From the NCBI GenBank assembly GCA_944326305.1, contig CALVDL010000001.1:186001-250000 (forward strand): 64,000 bases of DNA, given 5' to 3'. Each line of letters begins with the position of its first letter. Within the stretch, counting starts at the first letter, position 1. Below the pieces are notes generated by a model, which saw only the letters and a list, made by a program, of their open reading frames with translations, ran no database searches and was not told the origin of the DNA. This document shows, piece by piece, positions 15,993 to 24,983 of this stretch. Made by a program: the position numbers and the translations under genes. Source of the DNA: an uncultured Bacteroidales bacterium (GTDB lineage: Bacteria; Bacteroidota; Bacteroidia; Bacteroidales; UBA932).

Positions 15993-17477
15993 TTAGTCTT
16001 TAGGCATCTCTGGGAGCGAATAGCCGTTCTGGTAGTTGTGCCTGATGAGTTCCTGGGCGAACTGGTTCGCATCAACCGGCTCTGTCCATGTTTTGTCGAA
16101 TGTAGGGTGCCCGTCGTTGATGTGGAAACCGTCCTTGATGACGGTACGGATCTTGGCTCCCTCAGGAATATTGGTGAACCTCATGTTCGGTCCATCCCAT
16201 TCGAGCTCCTGGTTGAGGCTCTGGAGCCTTACTGCGAGTACTCCCATTACGACCATCTCGTTGAAAGGACCGGCCTCGCTGAAGTCTGATGCACTTGGAA
16301 CCCTGTACTGAGGGTCTTCCTTGCATGCACGTACCCAGTCCATCTGGTGAGAGAGTGTGATTTCACGGAGCACATGAGGCACTTCCGGATTACGCCCTGA
16401 AACGAGGTACGGGTTGACTCCGTAGCATCCGCAGATCAGGGTGTCCTTCGTACCGTAGAATATCACTCCGCCTCCCTGGTCGTTGAGGTCTTTACCTGCC
16501 GGGAGACCTGCAGGACGGTTAGGCTTCAGTCCACCGTCATACCAGGTTACCTCTACCTCTGGCATCGCTACCTTCGGCATGTTGTCCCTTGCCGGGAACA
16601 CGAACTTGATCATCTGGGCATTAGGCGCTGACTCGTTGAGAAGCAGTGTTGAACTTCCCTGGACTTTTGTAGGATAGCCGAGCTTCAGTCCTTTGAATAC
16701 AGGATGCAGGATATGGCAGGCCATGTCTCCGAGGGCGCCTGTTCCGAAGTCCCACCAGCCGCGGAAGTTCCATGGGGTGTAGATTGCATTGTAAGGACGC
16801 ATAGGTGCCGGGCCTATGAATGACTCCCAGTTCAGGGTCTTAGGAACCTTGTCCACTTTCTCCGGACGGGCAAGCCCCTGAGGCCAGATAGGCCTGTCTG
16901 TGAAGGCCTCGACTTTCCTCACTTCTCCGATCTCTCCGTTCCAGATCCATTCGCAAATCTTCCTGACTCCTTCTCCTGATGCGCCCTGGTTGCCCATCTG
17001 GGTAGCCACTTTGTATTTTGCCGCCAGTTTGGTGAGAAGACGGGACTCGTATACTGTATGGGTAAGCGGTTTTTCCACATATACATGCTTGCCGGCTGCG
17101 ATGGCCTGGGCAGCGATTACGGCATGTGTGTGGTCCGCTGTTGCAACAACCACTGCATCAGCCTGGTCGAGCATGTCATCGAACATTCTGCGGTAGTCGT
17201 TGTACTTCTTTGCATTTGGGTAGCGTTTGAAAATATGGTCCGCATAGTTCCAGTCAACATCGCACAGACCTATGATGTTCTCGCTTTCAAGGCCTCTGAG
17301 GACAGATGCCCCGCGTCCTCCGATACCTACACCGAGGATCTTGAGCTTGTCTGTTGACGGAGCTGCGGCCGCTGCGCCGAACTCTTTACCTAAGATAACA
17401 TTTGGAGCAACCGATACTCCGATTGCTGCAGCCGCACCTTTTTTAAGGAACGACCTCCTGGACATTTCTTTTGCCAT
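15993..17477 (-). CDS. Tat-exported Gfo/Idh/MocA-family dehydrogenase
   Basis: 494 residues. The N-terminus MAKEMSRRSFLKKGAAA has a consensus twin-arginine motif (Arg 7-8), a hydrophobic stretch and an AxG region. The mature part has a Rossmann fold (ILGVGIGGRG, GLCDVDW), the EKP motif (VEKPLTHT) and a C-terminal alpha/beta domain with FGTGALGDMACHILHPVF. Such enzymes bind NAD(P) tightly, which explains export in the folded state. tatA lies 38 bp upstream and tatC is nearby, so the substrate and its exporter are encoded together. Beside DUF1080 and TIM-barrel genes, oxidation of a glycoside C3 hydroxyl in the periplasm is the likely reaction (inference). Confidence 0.9.
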   Translation of the reverse strand: MAKEMSRRSFLKKGAAAAIGVSVAPNVILGKEFGAAAAAPSTDKLKILGVGIGGRGASVLRGLESENIIGLCDVDWNYADHIFKRYPNAKKYNDYRRMFDDMLDQADAVVVATADHTHAVIAAQAIAAGKHVYVEKPLTHTVYESRLLTKLAAKYKVATQMGNQGASGEGVRKICEWIWNGEIGEVRKVEAFTDRPIWPQGLARPEKVDKVPKTLNWESFIGPAPMRPYNAIYTPWNFRGWWDFGTGALGDMACHILHPVFKGLKLGYPTKVQGSSTLLLNESAPNAQMIKFVFPARDNMPKVAMPEVEVTWYDGGLKPNRPAGLPAGKDLNDQGGGVIFYGTKDTLICGCYGVNPYLVSGRNPEVPHVLREITLSHQMDWVRACKEDPQYRVPSASDFSEAGPFNEMVVMGVLAVRLQSLNQELEWDGPNMRFTNIPEGAKIRTVIKDGFHINDGHPTFDKTWTEPVDANQFAQELIRHNYQNGYSLPEMPKD

Positions 17478-17515
17478 TTCTTAAGATGTTTTAGTGGTTA
17501 TTAAGTGCAAGACTT

Positions 17516-17704
17516 TTATTTTTCAAGTTCTTTGTTGATATCCTTTTCTATATCGCTGATGCCTTCTTTGAAGCTCCGCACCCCCTTGCCGAGCCCTTTC
17601 ATAAGCTCAGGAATCTTCTTAGCCCCGAATAGAAGGATTACAATCAGTGCGATAAGTATGATTTCACCGGCTCCGATGTTTCCCAGAAAAAGTAGACTGT
17701 TCAT
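17516..17704 (-). CDS. tatA: Sec-independent translocase subunit TatA
   Basis: 62 residues: a short N-terminus, one membrane helix (IGAGEIILIALIVILLFG), the hinge FGAKKIPEL, then an amphipathic helix (MKGLGKGVRSFKEGI) and a charged tail, which is the complete TatA layout. No separate TatB-like gene is seen, so this may be a two-component TatA-TatC system. Its ATG overlaps the TGA of the upstream dehydrogenase in an ATGA junction, and the Tat-exported dehydrogenase follows 38 bp later. Confidence 0.95.
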   Translation of the reverse strand: MNSLLFLGNIGAGEIILIALIVILLFGAKKIPELMKGLGKGVRSFKEGISDIEKDINKELEK

Positions 17705-18834
17705 ATGCTATATTTTTTATAGTGGTGATTATTTGCTGTTTCGGTATCGTCTATGCGTACTGAATGCCTGGTGAGCAGGCCGTACCCGTTGGTCATTGAA
17801 CTGCGCCGTCTGCGTATCTGCTCCAGTGTGGCGCTGTCCCCGATAGAGGGTAGGTCGTGCCCTCGTGAGTCTTCGAGGAATTTCCATGCGTATTCAGACG
17901 CTATGGCGGAGTCCCTGAATGCCGGTAGGGAAGTCTCCCTGGCTCCGGACCTTATCGATCGGGCGAATTTTTGGCACAAAGTGTCTATGTTCTTGCCTCC
18001 GAACGGCTTCTGGACGGTCTCTGTCCTGGTCACCCCGTGCATCTCCACCGTGGCTGTCTTGAAATTGTGGGTCATCCGCGCTATGCCTTTCGTCCCTATG
18101 AGGTCTATATAGGAGTTGTGAGTCTGGTCCTTGGCCAGCTGGCCATAGACGAACCCTTGCGTAATGTCGTACACTATCCCGTTTTCGAATGTGCCGTGGC
18201 ACTGGAGCCACCACGGGTCCTTGTAGTCCCACATCCTTACTCCTTGTGCATGCCAGGTCCTGAACTCGGACTGCGCATACCATCTTGCGATGTCTACATA
18301 GTGCATCCCGCAGTCGTGGAATGCCGGTCCCTCATACTCATGCCCTTCCCCCGGGGCGAGTCCTGGCGTCATATGGCATACGCGAATGATTGCAAGCTCT
18401 CCGATTTCCCCTGACTTTATGAAGGAATTGAGCGTGCTGTGGTACCATGAGTTCCTGAGATAGAGGTTAACAGTGGCAAGCACATCCGAATTTTCAGCCA
18501 TCTCCACCACTTTCCATTCGTCTTCTACAGATGCCGCCAATGGTTTCTCGGCGATTATGTGCTTTCCCGCTGCAATGGCTTTCCGGATGAGTTCCATGCG
18601 GGCGTCTGCCAGTGTGGTGAGTACGACGGCTTCAATGCTGCTGTCTGCGAAAATCTCATCGCAGTCTCCTGTCACCCGATGGCCGGGGTATGTCTCAGAT
18701 GCATAATTCCTGGATGCTTCCGATGTGTCACATATGTATGCTACTTCCCATTCCCCGCTCCGTTCCATTTCGTTGAGGTAGAATTCCCCCATCCTTCCGA
18801 AACCGATAATCCCTGTTTTTATCTTCTGCTCCAT
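17701..18834 (-). CDS. cytoplasmic Gfo/Idh/MocA-family dehydrogenase
   Basis: 377 residues, no signal peptide. TGIIGFGRMGEFY (NAD-binding), IAEKPLAAS (EKP) and FHDCGMHYVDIARW are the family's standard motifs. The ATG at 18834 is chosen over one at 18882: a perfect TAnnTTTG box ends 9 bp before 18882, so that codon would be at or before the transcript start, and the extra 16 residues resemble no family sequence. It is the first gene of the operon and is translationally coupled to tatA. It may re-reduce or interconvert a keto-sugar imported from the periplasm; substrate unknown. Confidence 0.88.
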   Translation of the reverse strand: MEQKIKTGIIGFGRMGEFYLNEMERSGEWEVAYICDTSEASRNYASETYPGHRVTGDCDEIFADSSIEAVVLTTLADARMELIRKAIAAGKHIIAEKPLAASVEDEWKVVEMAENSDVLATVNLYLRNSWYHSTLNSFIKSGEIGELAIIRVCHMTPGLAPGEGHEYEGPAFHDCGMHYVDIARWYAQSEFRTWHAQGVRMWDYKDPWWLQCHGTFENGIVYDITQGFVYGQLAKDQTHNSYIDLIGTKGIARMTHNFKTATVEMHGVTRTETVQKPFGGKNIDTLCQKFARSIRSGARETSLPAFRDSAIASEYAWKFLEDSRGHDLPSIGDSATLEQIRRRRSSMTNGYGLLTRHSVRIDDTETANNHHYKKYSI

Positions 18835-18890
18835 ATGTGGTAGTCCGTTCAAATGGAAGTTTATCCAATTCTTTTTTTCCATAATGCTTG

Positions 18891-18898
18891 CAAATATA
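18891..18898 (-). promoter_or_regulatory. -7 box of the Gfo/Idh-Tat operon
   Basis: The minus strand reads TATATTTG (perfect TAnnTTTG). It lies 56 bp before the chosen ATG at 18834. A TTTG at 18923-18926 is 24 bp upstream, longer than the usual spacing. Confidence 0.55.
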
Positions 18899-18899
18899 A

Positions 18900-19177
18900 G
18901 TAAAATCGGGATAGGGCAATCTCAAATGGATGAAAAAAATTGTAAAATTTGCACCGGTGTCCGGACTGGTATTTAAAAGCTTTGGCTGTTAATCATTTAC
19001 GTTTTAAAGGTCTCCAATTTTATAAAATTTTGATTTTTCTTTTTGAAAATTTGATACTTTCATTCGAAATGTCGTTGGCATCGGTCAGGTCAATGAAAAG
19101 AAATTTCTGTTAAAATTCAGAACTGAGCCTATGGTTATATGGAAATTTATTAATTTCGCGGTCTAATTTAAAATCTT
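18900..19177. other. AT-rich divergent intergenic region
   Basis: Gap between the Gfo/Idh-Tat operon and the FKBP gene. No open frame or hairpin terminator stands out. A near -7 box, TAATTTCG (19151-19158, one mismatch), lies 19 bp before the FKBP start. The length and AT-richness would leave room for regulator sites, but none is recognisable. Confidence 0.4.
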
Positions 19178-19783
19178 ATGGACAAGAACAGTTATGCATT
19201 GGGGATGAGTATCGCCCACAATATGTTGTCTTCCGGTATCAAGGAGGTTGCCTTTGACGATTTTGTCTCAGGGCTGAAAGCCGTGCTTACCGGGGCGGCT
19301 CCTGAAGTGTCTTTTGATGAGGCCGCCGGCCTTCTGGATAAATATTTTGCCGAACTGGAGCAGAAGCAGAAGTCCGAGGCCGCCGCGATGGGCGCGGCAA
19401 TGAAGAAGGAAGGGGAGGAGTTCCTTGCGGCAAATGCCGGTAAAGAAGGAGTCGTCACCCTGCCGAGCGGACTGCAGTACAAGGTGGTCACTGCAGGCAC
19501 AGGCCGCAGGCCGGGCCTGAAGGACAGGGTCAGGTGCCATTATTGCGGGACGTTCGTGGACGGGACGAAGTTCGACAGCTCCTATGACAGGGGAGAGCCT
19601 GCCGTATTCGGGGTTAACCAGGTGATTGCCGGATGGACGGAGGCGTTGCAGCTCATGCCCGAAGGTTCTAAATGGGAACTCTACATACCGTACAGTCTCG
19701 GATACGGCGAACATGGCGCCCCGGGTTCGATCCCTCCGTACAGCGCACTGGTGTTTACGGTGGAGCTCCTCGAGGTGCTTTAG
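19178..19783 (+). CDS. FKBP-type peptidyl-prolyl cis-trans isomerase (Mip/FkpA-like)
   Basis: 201 residues. An alpha-helical N-terminal dimerisation segment (YALGMSIAHNML...) with a charged stretch rich in Glu, Lys and Ala is followed by an FKBP domain from about residue 100: GLQYKVVTAGTG, VRCHYCGTFVDGTKFDSSYDRG, VIAGWTEALQLMPEGSKWELYIP and YGEHGAPGSIPP are all canonical. No signal peptide is seen, so it is probably cytoplasmic, unlike periplasmic FkpA. It ends 8 bp from the convergent Nudix gene with no terminator between. Confidence 0.92.
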   Translation: MDKNSYALGMSIAHNMLSSGIKEVAFDDFVSGLKAVLTGAAPEVSFDEAAGLLDKYFAELEQKQKSEAAAMGAAMKKEGEEFLAANAGKEGVVTLPSGLQYKVVTAGTGRRPGLKDRVRCHYCGTFVDGTKFDSSYDRGEPAVFGVNQVIAGWTEALQLMPEGSKWELYIPYSLGYGEHGAPGSIPPYSALVFTVELLEVL

Positions 19784-19791
19784 TCCATCCC

Positions 19792-20385
19792 TTATTCCTG
19801 CTGTCTGCCTGCAGCAAAGAATTTCCATAGCGGAGCGGCCATTAGGGCCTGCCTGATCTGGTCGCATTCCAGAAGGTCCTTCACCTGGGCTTCCTCCAAA
19901 AGACATACGGAAAGATCTTCGGTAGCATCAAGATGCTGTCCGGAGATTTTTTTTACGTTCATTGCCAGATAGCAGTGGGTGATGTTGTTGGTGGTGCTGG
20001 GATTGCCGGAGATGGTCATCATCAGGCTCCAGTCGCCTTCTCCGTATCCGGTCTCCTCCAGCAGTTCCCTCTGTGCTGCCTCGAGAGGTGTTTCCCCGCT
20101 TTCTATGACACCTGCCGGTATTTCATAGCATGTCTTGCCCAGTCCGTGCCGGTACTGGCGTTCGAATACGAACTTCCCGTCCTGTGTGACCGCTATTACA
20201 TTTACCCAGTCAGGGTATTCAAGGACATAGAATTCCGGGTTTATTCTCCCGTCAGGCAGCCTTACCTGGTCGTGCCTTACCGTGAGCCATGGCCGGCGGA
20301 ACAGGTACTCGCTGCTTACGGTTTCCCATTTCCCTTCCTCTGTGATTGCGTTTTCCATGATTGTTGGCAGTGTTTCTGAATTCAT
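19792..20385 (-). CDS. Nudix hydrolase (ADP-ribose pyrophosphatase-like)
   Basis: 197 residues. The full Nudix box runs from G92 to Y114 (GVIESGETP... with RELLEETGY), the Mg-binding site for hydrolysing nucleoside diphosphate derivatives. The N-terminal beta part (FRRPWLTVRHDQVRLPDG, YVLEYPDWVNVIAV) and SGNPSTTNNITHCYLA are like ADP-sugar pyrophosphatases, but the substrate is not certain. The start at 20385 is chosen because an upstream in-frame ATG (20409) lies inside a perfect -7 box. MENAITEEGKW at 20358 is a further alternative. Confidence 0.88.
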   Translation of the reverse strand: MNSETLPTIMENAITEEGKWETVSSEYLFRRPWLTVRHDQVRLPDGRINPEFYVLEYPDWVNVIAVTQDGKFVFERQYRHGLGKTCYEIPAGVIESGETPLEAAQRELLEETGYGEGDWSLMMTISGNPSTTNNITHCYLAMNVKKISGQHLDATEDLSVCLLEEAQVKDLLECDQIRQALMAAPLWKFFAAGRQQE

Positions 20386-20408
20386 GTTATATTTGCCGTC
20401 AGGCAGCA

Positions 20409-20416
20409 CAAAGATA
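20409..20416 (-). promoter_or_regulatory. -7 box of the Nudix gene
   Basis: The minus strand reads TATCTTTG (perfect TAnnTTTG), 23 bp before the ATG at 20385. Its position excludes the upstream ATG as the start. Confidence 0.5.
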
Positions 20417-20449
20417 TTCGAATATCAGGAAATATCCTTGACTTACGGG

Positions 20450-20486
20450 AAAAAAGCGGTCCGGCTGATGTTTCCAGCCGGACCGC
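20450..20486 (-). terminator. terminator of the POT transporter gene
   Basis: GCGGTCCGGCTG (20456-20467) pairs perfectly with CAGCCGGACCGC (20475-20486), loop of 7; a T run follows on the minus strand. Confidence 0.9.
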
Positions 20487-20525
20487 CGTATTTCCGTGCA
20501 ATTGTTTTATGAAAGTATGTGCGGA

Positions 20526-22193
20526 CTATGATTCTGTAGCGCTCTCTATCTTTTTCATTATTGAGAAGATCACTATGAACGATATGAGGCACAGGGCGAT
20601 GAGGATAGCCCATACACCCCACAGAGGAAGTTTGTTCCACAGGAGTCCGGGTATGGAGGTCAGGTAGTTTCCTACAGCCGTGGCAGCGAACCAGCAGCCC
20701 ATCATCGCACCTTTATATTTAGGCGGTGCCACTTTCGATACGAACGAGATACCCATCGGTGAAAGGAGCAGCTCGGCGAAAGTCAGCACGAGATATGTGC
20801 TCATGAGCCATGTAGGTGATACGAGATCAGGGCTTACAGTACCGCCGAGCTCTTTAGGGGACTGGAGCCCGATGGAGCCTACGGCCAGGATCAGGAAGCC
20901 GAGAGCGGCGACGAACATTCCCATACCGATCTTTCTCGGAGCGGAAGGTTCTTTGCCCCTCTTTGCAAGGGCACTGAAAATGGCGATGGACACAGGGGTC
21001 AGGGCCACTACATAGAACGGGTTGAACTGCTGGAAGTCCGATGGCTGGATGGAGACTGTCTCCGGCATTCCGGAATATATCCAGTAGGCTGCTCCCCAGA
21101 GTACGACTGTAGCTATCGCTGAAGAGAATTTTCCGTTGCGTGTCTCTGACTGGAAGATGCCGAACAGGGTGTATACTGAAATCGCTATGAGTGCGAGGCA
21201 TCCGATGTTGAAACCAATCCTGGTGAAGCCAGAAGCTACATTTTCGGTGTAGTCGCGGGCGAAGATTGTCATCGTGCCGCCGTTCTGGTGGAAGGCCATC
21301 CAGAAGAAGATCACCACAGCGAACACGAGCATCAGGGCAATGATGCGGCTCCTGGTCTGTGCCGGGGTGAGCTCCGGCTCGTTGATGTTGGCGGCTTTTG
21401 CCTGTTTTGCATTGACATCCGCATGCTTGAACCAGCTGCGGCAGCAGAAGTAGATCAGCACTGAAACTATCAGTGATATGCAGGCCACCCCGAATCCGTA
21501 GCTGTATGATGTAGAGAGTTTTTCAATGTATGTGTGGCTGAAGGTCGCAAGGTCCATCCCGGATGCCCCTGACATTGAGTTCATCAGGCTCGTGAGCTTT
21601 TCCGTATTCTCAGGGGTGATGCTTCCGTCCATGAACTGGTGGGCGAGGGCCGGTACGTTGGCGTTGTACACCAGGCCGGATTTGCCGAGGAAGAAGTTGG
21701 TCACTGCCTTGGCTGCGGTAGGGGCGAACATCGCGCCTATGTTTATCGCCATATAGAAAAGGCTGAAGGCCGAATCCCTCTTGGATGCGTATTCTGGACT
21801 GTCATAGAGGTTCCCGACCATCACCTGGAGGTTCCCTTTGAAAAGCCCTGTTCCGGCAGCTATCAGGGCCAGGGCCCCGAACATGGCGACCTTGCCCACA
21901 GTGTTTGCCTCTGTCGGGACGGCAAGGCACAGGTACCCGATGAACATGACGGCGAAACCGATGGTGACGCATTTGCCGTACCCTATCTTGTCAGCCAGTA
22001 TACCCCCGATAAGCGGCATGAAATACACTGCAGCAAGAAAGCCTCCGTATATCTGAGTGGACTCCGCGGCAGTAAAACCGAATTTTGCCTGTATGAACAG
22101 GACGAAAATCGCCAGCATGGTGTAGTATCCGAACCTTTCACCGGTGTTGGCGAGAGCTAAGGCAAAAAGCCCTTTAGGTTGACCTTTGAACAT
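20526..22193 (-). CDS. POT/PTR-family proton-coupled di/tripeptide transporter
   Basis: 555-residue inner-membrane transporter of the major facilitator superfamily. ANTGERFGYYTM at residues 15-26 contains the ExxERFxYY family signature, followed by GGILADKIGYGK and GTGLFKGNLQVMVGNLY. About a dozen or more hydrophobic segments are visible, with a cytoplasmic linker near residues 265-280. It imports small peptides with protons, which fits the peptidases nearby (pepD, M16), although they are not in one operon. It has its own promoter and terminator. Confidence 0.93.
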   Translation of the reverse strand: MFKGQPKGLFALALANTGERFGYYTMLAIFVLFIQAKFGFTAAESTQIYGGFLAAVYFMPLIGGILADKIGYGKCVTIGFAVMFIGYLCLAVPTEANTVGKVAMFGALALIAAGTGLFKGNLQVMVGNLYDSPEYASKRDSAFSLFYMAINIGAMFAPTAAKAVTNFFLGKSGLVYNANVPALAHQFMDGSITPENTEKLTSLMNSMSGASGMDLATFSHTYIEKLSTSYSYGFGVACISLIVSVLIYFCCRSWFKHADVNAKQAKAANINEPELTPAQTRSRIIALMLVFAVVIFFWMAFHQNGGTMTIFARDYTENVASGFTRIGFNIGCLALIAISVYTLFGIFQSETRNGKFSSAIATVVLWGAAYWIYSGMPETVSIQPSDFQQFNPFYVVALTPVSIAIFSALAKRGKEPSAPRKIGMGMFVAALGFLILAVGSIGLQSPKELGGTVSPDLVSPTWLMSTYLVLTFAELLLSPMGISFVSKVAPPKYKGAMMGCWFAATAVGNYLTSIPGLLWNKLPLWGVWAILIALCLISFIVIFSIMKKIESATES

Positions 22194-22246
22194 AAATTTA
22201 TTGTTTTTGTGATTTTATCGTCTTTAAAGGCGGTCCATGATCCGGA

Positions 22247-22254
22247 CAAAGGTA
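22247..22254 (-). promoter_or_regulatory. -7 box of the POT transporter gene
   Basis: The minus strand reads TACCTTTG (perfect TAnnTTTG), 53 bp before the ATG. No clear -33 box. Confidence 0.5.
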
Positions 22255-22295
22255 ATAAAATATGCTTAAAAATCGTAATCGTGGATGAAATTGTT

Positions 22296-22303
22296 TATAT
22301 TTG
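22296..22303 (+). promoter_or_regulatory. -7 box of the DUF4831 gene
   Basis: TATATTTG, a perfect TAnnTTTG, 51 bp before the ATG at 22355 and divergent from the POT promoter. Confidence 0.5.
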
Positions 22304-22354
22304 TTGGGTCTGCCCGAATGGCACTGATATTAACCTGTTAATAATTATTATATT

Positions 22355-23425
22355 ATGAAAAATGTGAAAATTTTGCTCTGTTCGGGGCTGATGGCAGCGA
22401 GCATTGCACTTTACGCCCAGAAGCCGAAACAGCAGCCTGATCCTGAGGGTGTGCTGGCATACAGTCTTCCGGCTACGACGCTGGTACTGGAGGTAGAGGC
22501 TGTGCAGGAGAATTTCTATGCCGGCCCGTACGCCAAATATGCCTCGAAATATCTCGGCATAGAGGCCAGACAGAAGGATTCACAGGTCTACACCATCTCC
22601 AAGGTCAGCATGACACCATATATTGAGGCGGACAACAGCAGCCGCCATATCATAGACGTGGGTAACGACAGGGTGAGGGCCACTTTCCTGAAGCTCACCT
22701 CAATGGGGCTTGTCGCCGGGGCTGACGGCAATTTCGGCGGAGAATATGTCTGGAGGTTCCCGTCCCCCACATCCGGGGATTTTTCCGGGATAGGCCTCAC
22801 TTCCAACCTCACATCCGAGGACGCCACCCTCTACCGCAATGTAAAACAGGAATCAACCTACAGCCGCGTGGCCGTAAAGCAGGAGATCATAGTAGAGAAG
22901 TCCGAGGAGAAACGTGCGGCTGAAACCGCAGCCATGATATTCAGCATCAGGGAGAAGAGATACCAGATAGTGACCGGCGACACTGATGCGACATACAGCG
23001 GGGAGGCCATGGGGGCGGCAATCGCCGAACTGACCCGGCTCGAGAAAGAGTACATGTCGATGTTCACCGGATATTCCGAATACCAGACCCAGAAAATGAC
23101 CTTCGAGGTGCTTCCGCAGAAGGACAGGGAGAACCAGCTGTATGTAGCCTTCCGCATCTCCGATACCGCCGGGCTGCTCCCTCCGGACAACATATCCGGA
23201 AAGCCTGTAGTCCTTGAGGTCATCCCGCAGCAGGTCGCCCCGTCGGTGTCCGAAGACAGCAAAATATCTAAAAAGGCCCGGGACAACAGCTATGTCACAT
23301 ACCGGATTCCTTCAATCTGCACCGTGAAGCTCTCTGACGGGATGAACGTGATTTTCCAGAGCCGTGTGCCTGTATATCAGCTCGGTACAGAAAGCACCTT
23401 CCCTCTGAATATGGATATGGATTAA
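22355..23425 (+). CDS. DUF4831 family secreted protein
   Basis: 356 residues with a Sec signal (MKNVKILLCSGLMAASIALYAQ, cleavage likely after the final AQ region). The body (GVLAYSLPATTLVLEVEAVQENFYAGPYAKYASKYLGI, then YEAD-like strands and a late GLLPPDN segment) matches the Bacteroidota DUF4831 family as recalled. No enzymatic motif is visible. It starts a short plus-strand group with pepD 23 bp downstream. Function unknown; probably periplasmic or outer-membrane associated. Confidence 0.82.
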   Translation: MKNVKILLCSGLMAASIALYAQKPKQQPDPEGVLAYSLPATTLVLEVEAVQENFYAGPYAKYASKYLGIEARQKDSQVYTISKVSMTPYIEADNSSRHIIDVGNDRVRATFLKLTSMGLVAGADGNFGGEYVWRFPSPTSGDFSGIGLTSNLTSEDATLYRNVKQESTYSRVAVKQEIIVEKSEEKRAAETAAMIFSIREKRYQIVTGDTDATYSGEAMGAAIAELTRLEKEYMSMFTGYSEYQTQKMTFEVLPQKDRENQLYVAFRISDTAGLLPPDNISGKPVVLEVIPQQVAPSVSEDSKISKKARDNSYVTYRIPSICTVKLSDGMNVIFQSRVPVYQLGTESTFPLNMDMD

Positions 23426-23448
23426 CCGATAAAATCATAATTTTTACA

Positions 23449-24906
23449 ATGGAACTGAAAGATTTGAACCCCCAGCTTGTCTGGAAGAACTTCTATTTGC
23501 TGACACAGATACCGCGCCCGTCCAAGAAGGAGGGCAAGGCCGTGGACTTCCTCTACGGTTTCGGGAAGTCGCTCGGGCTTGAGACCATCCGGGACGAGGT
23601 CGGGAACATCATAATAAGGAAGCCCGCTACACCGGGAATGGAGAACCGGAAAGGTGTCATCCTCCAGGGGCACATAGATATGGTGCCGCAGAAGAATGCC
23701 GACAAGGTCCATGATTTCGAGAAGGACCCGATAGAGGCTTGGGTGGACGGCGAATGGGTCAGGGCCAGGGGCACGACCCTCGGGGCTGACAACGGTCTGG
23801 GCGTGGCTGTGGCCATGTCTGTCCTGGAGTCCACGGACCTGAAGCACGGTCCGGTGGAGGTGCTTGTGACGGTCGACGAGGAGACCGGGATGACAGGGGC
23901 CCGCGCCCTGAAGCCGGGCATTCTGAAAGGTGACATCCTCATAAACCTTGATTCGGAGACAGAAGGCGAACTGTATGTAGGCTGTGCCGGGGGGCTCGAC
24001 ATTACAGCATCCCTGCCTTACAGTACGGCCGCCATGCCGGCAGGATATAAGCCGTTCCTACTGACAGTCAAAGGGCTGAAAGGCGGGCACTCGGGAATGG
24101 ATATAATCCTGTACAGGGCCAATGCCAATAAGGTCATGGCCAGGGTACTCCTCCCTATGCTCCGCGATATGGGAGTGAAACTGGTCTCTGTCGACGGCGG
24201 CAGCCTGAGGAACGCGATACCGAGAGAGGCGTTTGCCCAGATTGCAGTCCCGGAGGGCAGGACAGAGCAGGTGAAGGAGCATGTGGATGCTGTCCTTGCA
24301 GCTGTCAGGGCTGAATATGCCGCCACAGACCCGGATGTGTCTGTCTTCGTTGAAGAGCAGGCTGCCTCCCCGTCAGAGTATATAGATGACAGTGCCGCCC
24401 TTGCCGCACTGCGCGCGGTCTACGGCTGTCCGGACGGGGTCTGGAGGATGAGCGATGCTGTTCCCGGGCTCGTAGAGACTTCAAACAATACCGCTATCGT
24501 CAAGTCCGAGGGCGGGAAGATATTTGTCAAGACCCTGATGAGGAGTTCCGTGGATTCAGCCAAGGATGCCATGGCGGAGCAGGCCAGGGCAGTGTTCGAG
24601 CTTGCGGGATTCAGCGTGGGGTTCTCGGGAGGCTATCCGGGATGGGCCCCGGACAGTTCGTCCCCGATCCTCCATACCATGAAGGAGGTCTACAAGGGCC
24701 TCTACGGCAAGGAGCCGGCTGTAATGGCGATTCATGCGGGTCTGGAATGCGGTATACTCGGCGGCGCGTATCCTCACTGGGACATGGTTTCATGCGGGCC
24801 TACCATCATGAGCCCTCATTCCCCTGATGAGAGGGTGAATGTAGAGTCAGTAGGGAAGTGGTGGCGCTTTGTTGCAGCGACGCTTGAAAATATACCGGAA
24901 AAATAG
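23449..24906 (+). CDS. pepD: aminoacyl-histidine dipeptidase (PepD, peptidase M20 family)
   Basis: 485-residue cytosolic zinc dipeptidase. The motif GHIDMVPQKN (metal histidine and aspartate), ADNGLGVAVAMSVLE, VDEETGMTGA (catalytic glutamate pair) and IHAGLECG are the canonical PepD sites, in the expected order. It cleaves unspecific dipeptides such as X-His, consistent with peptide uptake by the neighbouring POT transporter. It lies 23 bp after the DUF4831 gene and is probably cotranscribed. Confidence 0.95.
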   Translation: MELKDLNPQLVWKNFYLLTQIPRPSKKEGKAVDFLYGFGKSLGLETIRDEVGNIIIRKPATPGMENRKGVILQGHIDMVPQKNADKVHDFEKDPIEAWVDGEWVRARGTTLGADNGLGVAVAMSVLESTDLKHGPVEVLVTVDEETGMTGARALKPGILKGDILINLDSETEGELYVGCAGGLDITASLPYSTAAMPAGYKPFLLTVKGLKGGHSGMDIILYRANANKVMARVLLPMLRDMGVKLVSVDGGSLRNAIPREAFAQIAVPEGRTEQVKEHVDAVLAAVRAEYAATDPDVSVFVEEQAASPSEYIDDSAALAALRAVYGCPDGVWRMSDAVPGLVETSNNTAIVKSEGGKIFVKTLMRSSVDSAKDAMAEQARAVFELAGFSVGFSGGYPGWAPDSSSPILHTMKEVYKGLYGKEPAVMAIHAGLECGILGGAYPHWDMVSCGPTIMSPHSPDERVNVESVGKWWRFVAATLENIPEK

Positions 24907-24914
24907 AGAAAAAA

Positions 24915-24945
24915 TTTGATAATAAAGAATAAAGGCTTACCTTTG
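24915..24945 (+). promoter_or_regulatory. complete promoter of rpmE
   Basis: TTTG at 24915-24918, 19 bp spacer, TACCTTTG at 24938-24945: both elements of the Bacteroides consensus with ideal spacing, 38 bp before the ATG. Confidence 0.8.
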
Positions 24946-24983
24946 CGGCCTGAATTTTACAGTTAACTAAATTTATTAAGGAA

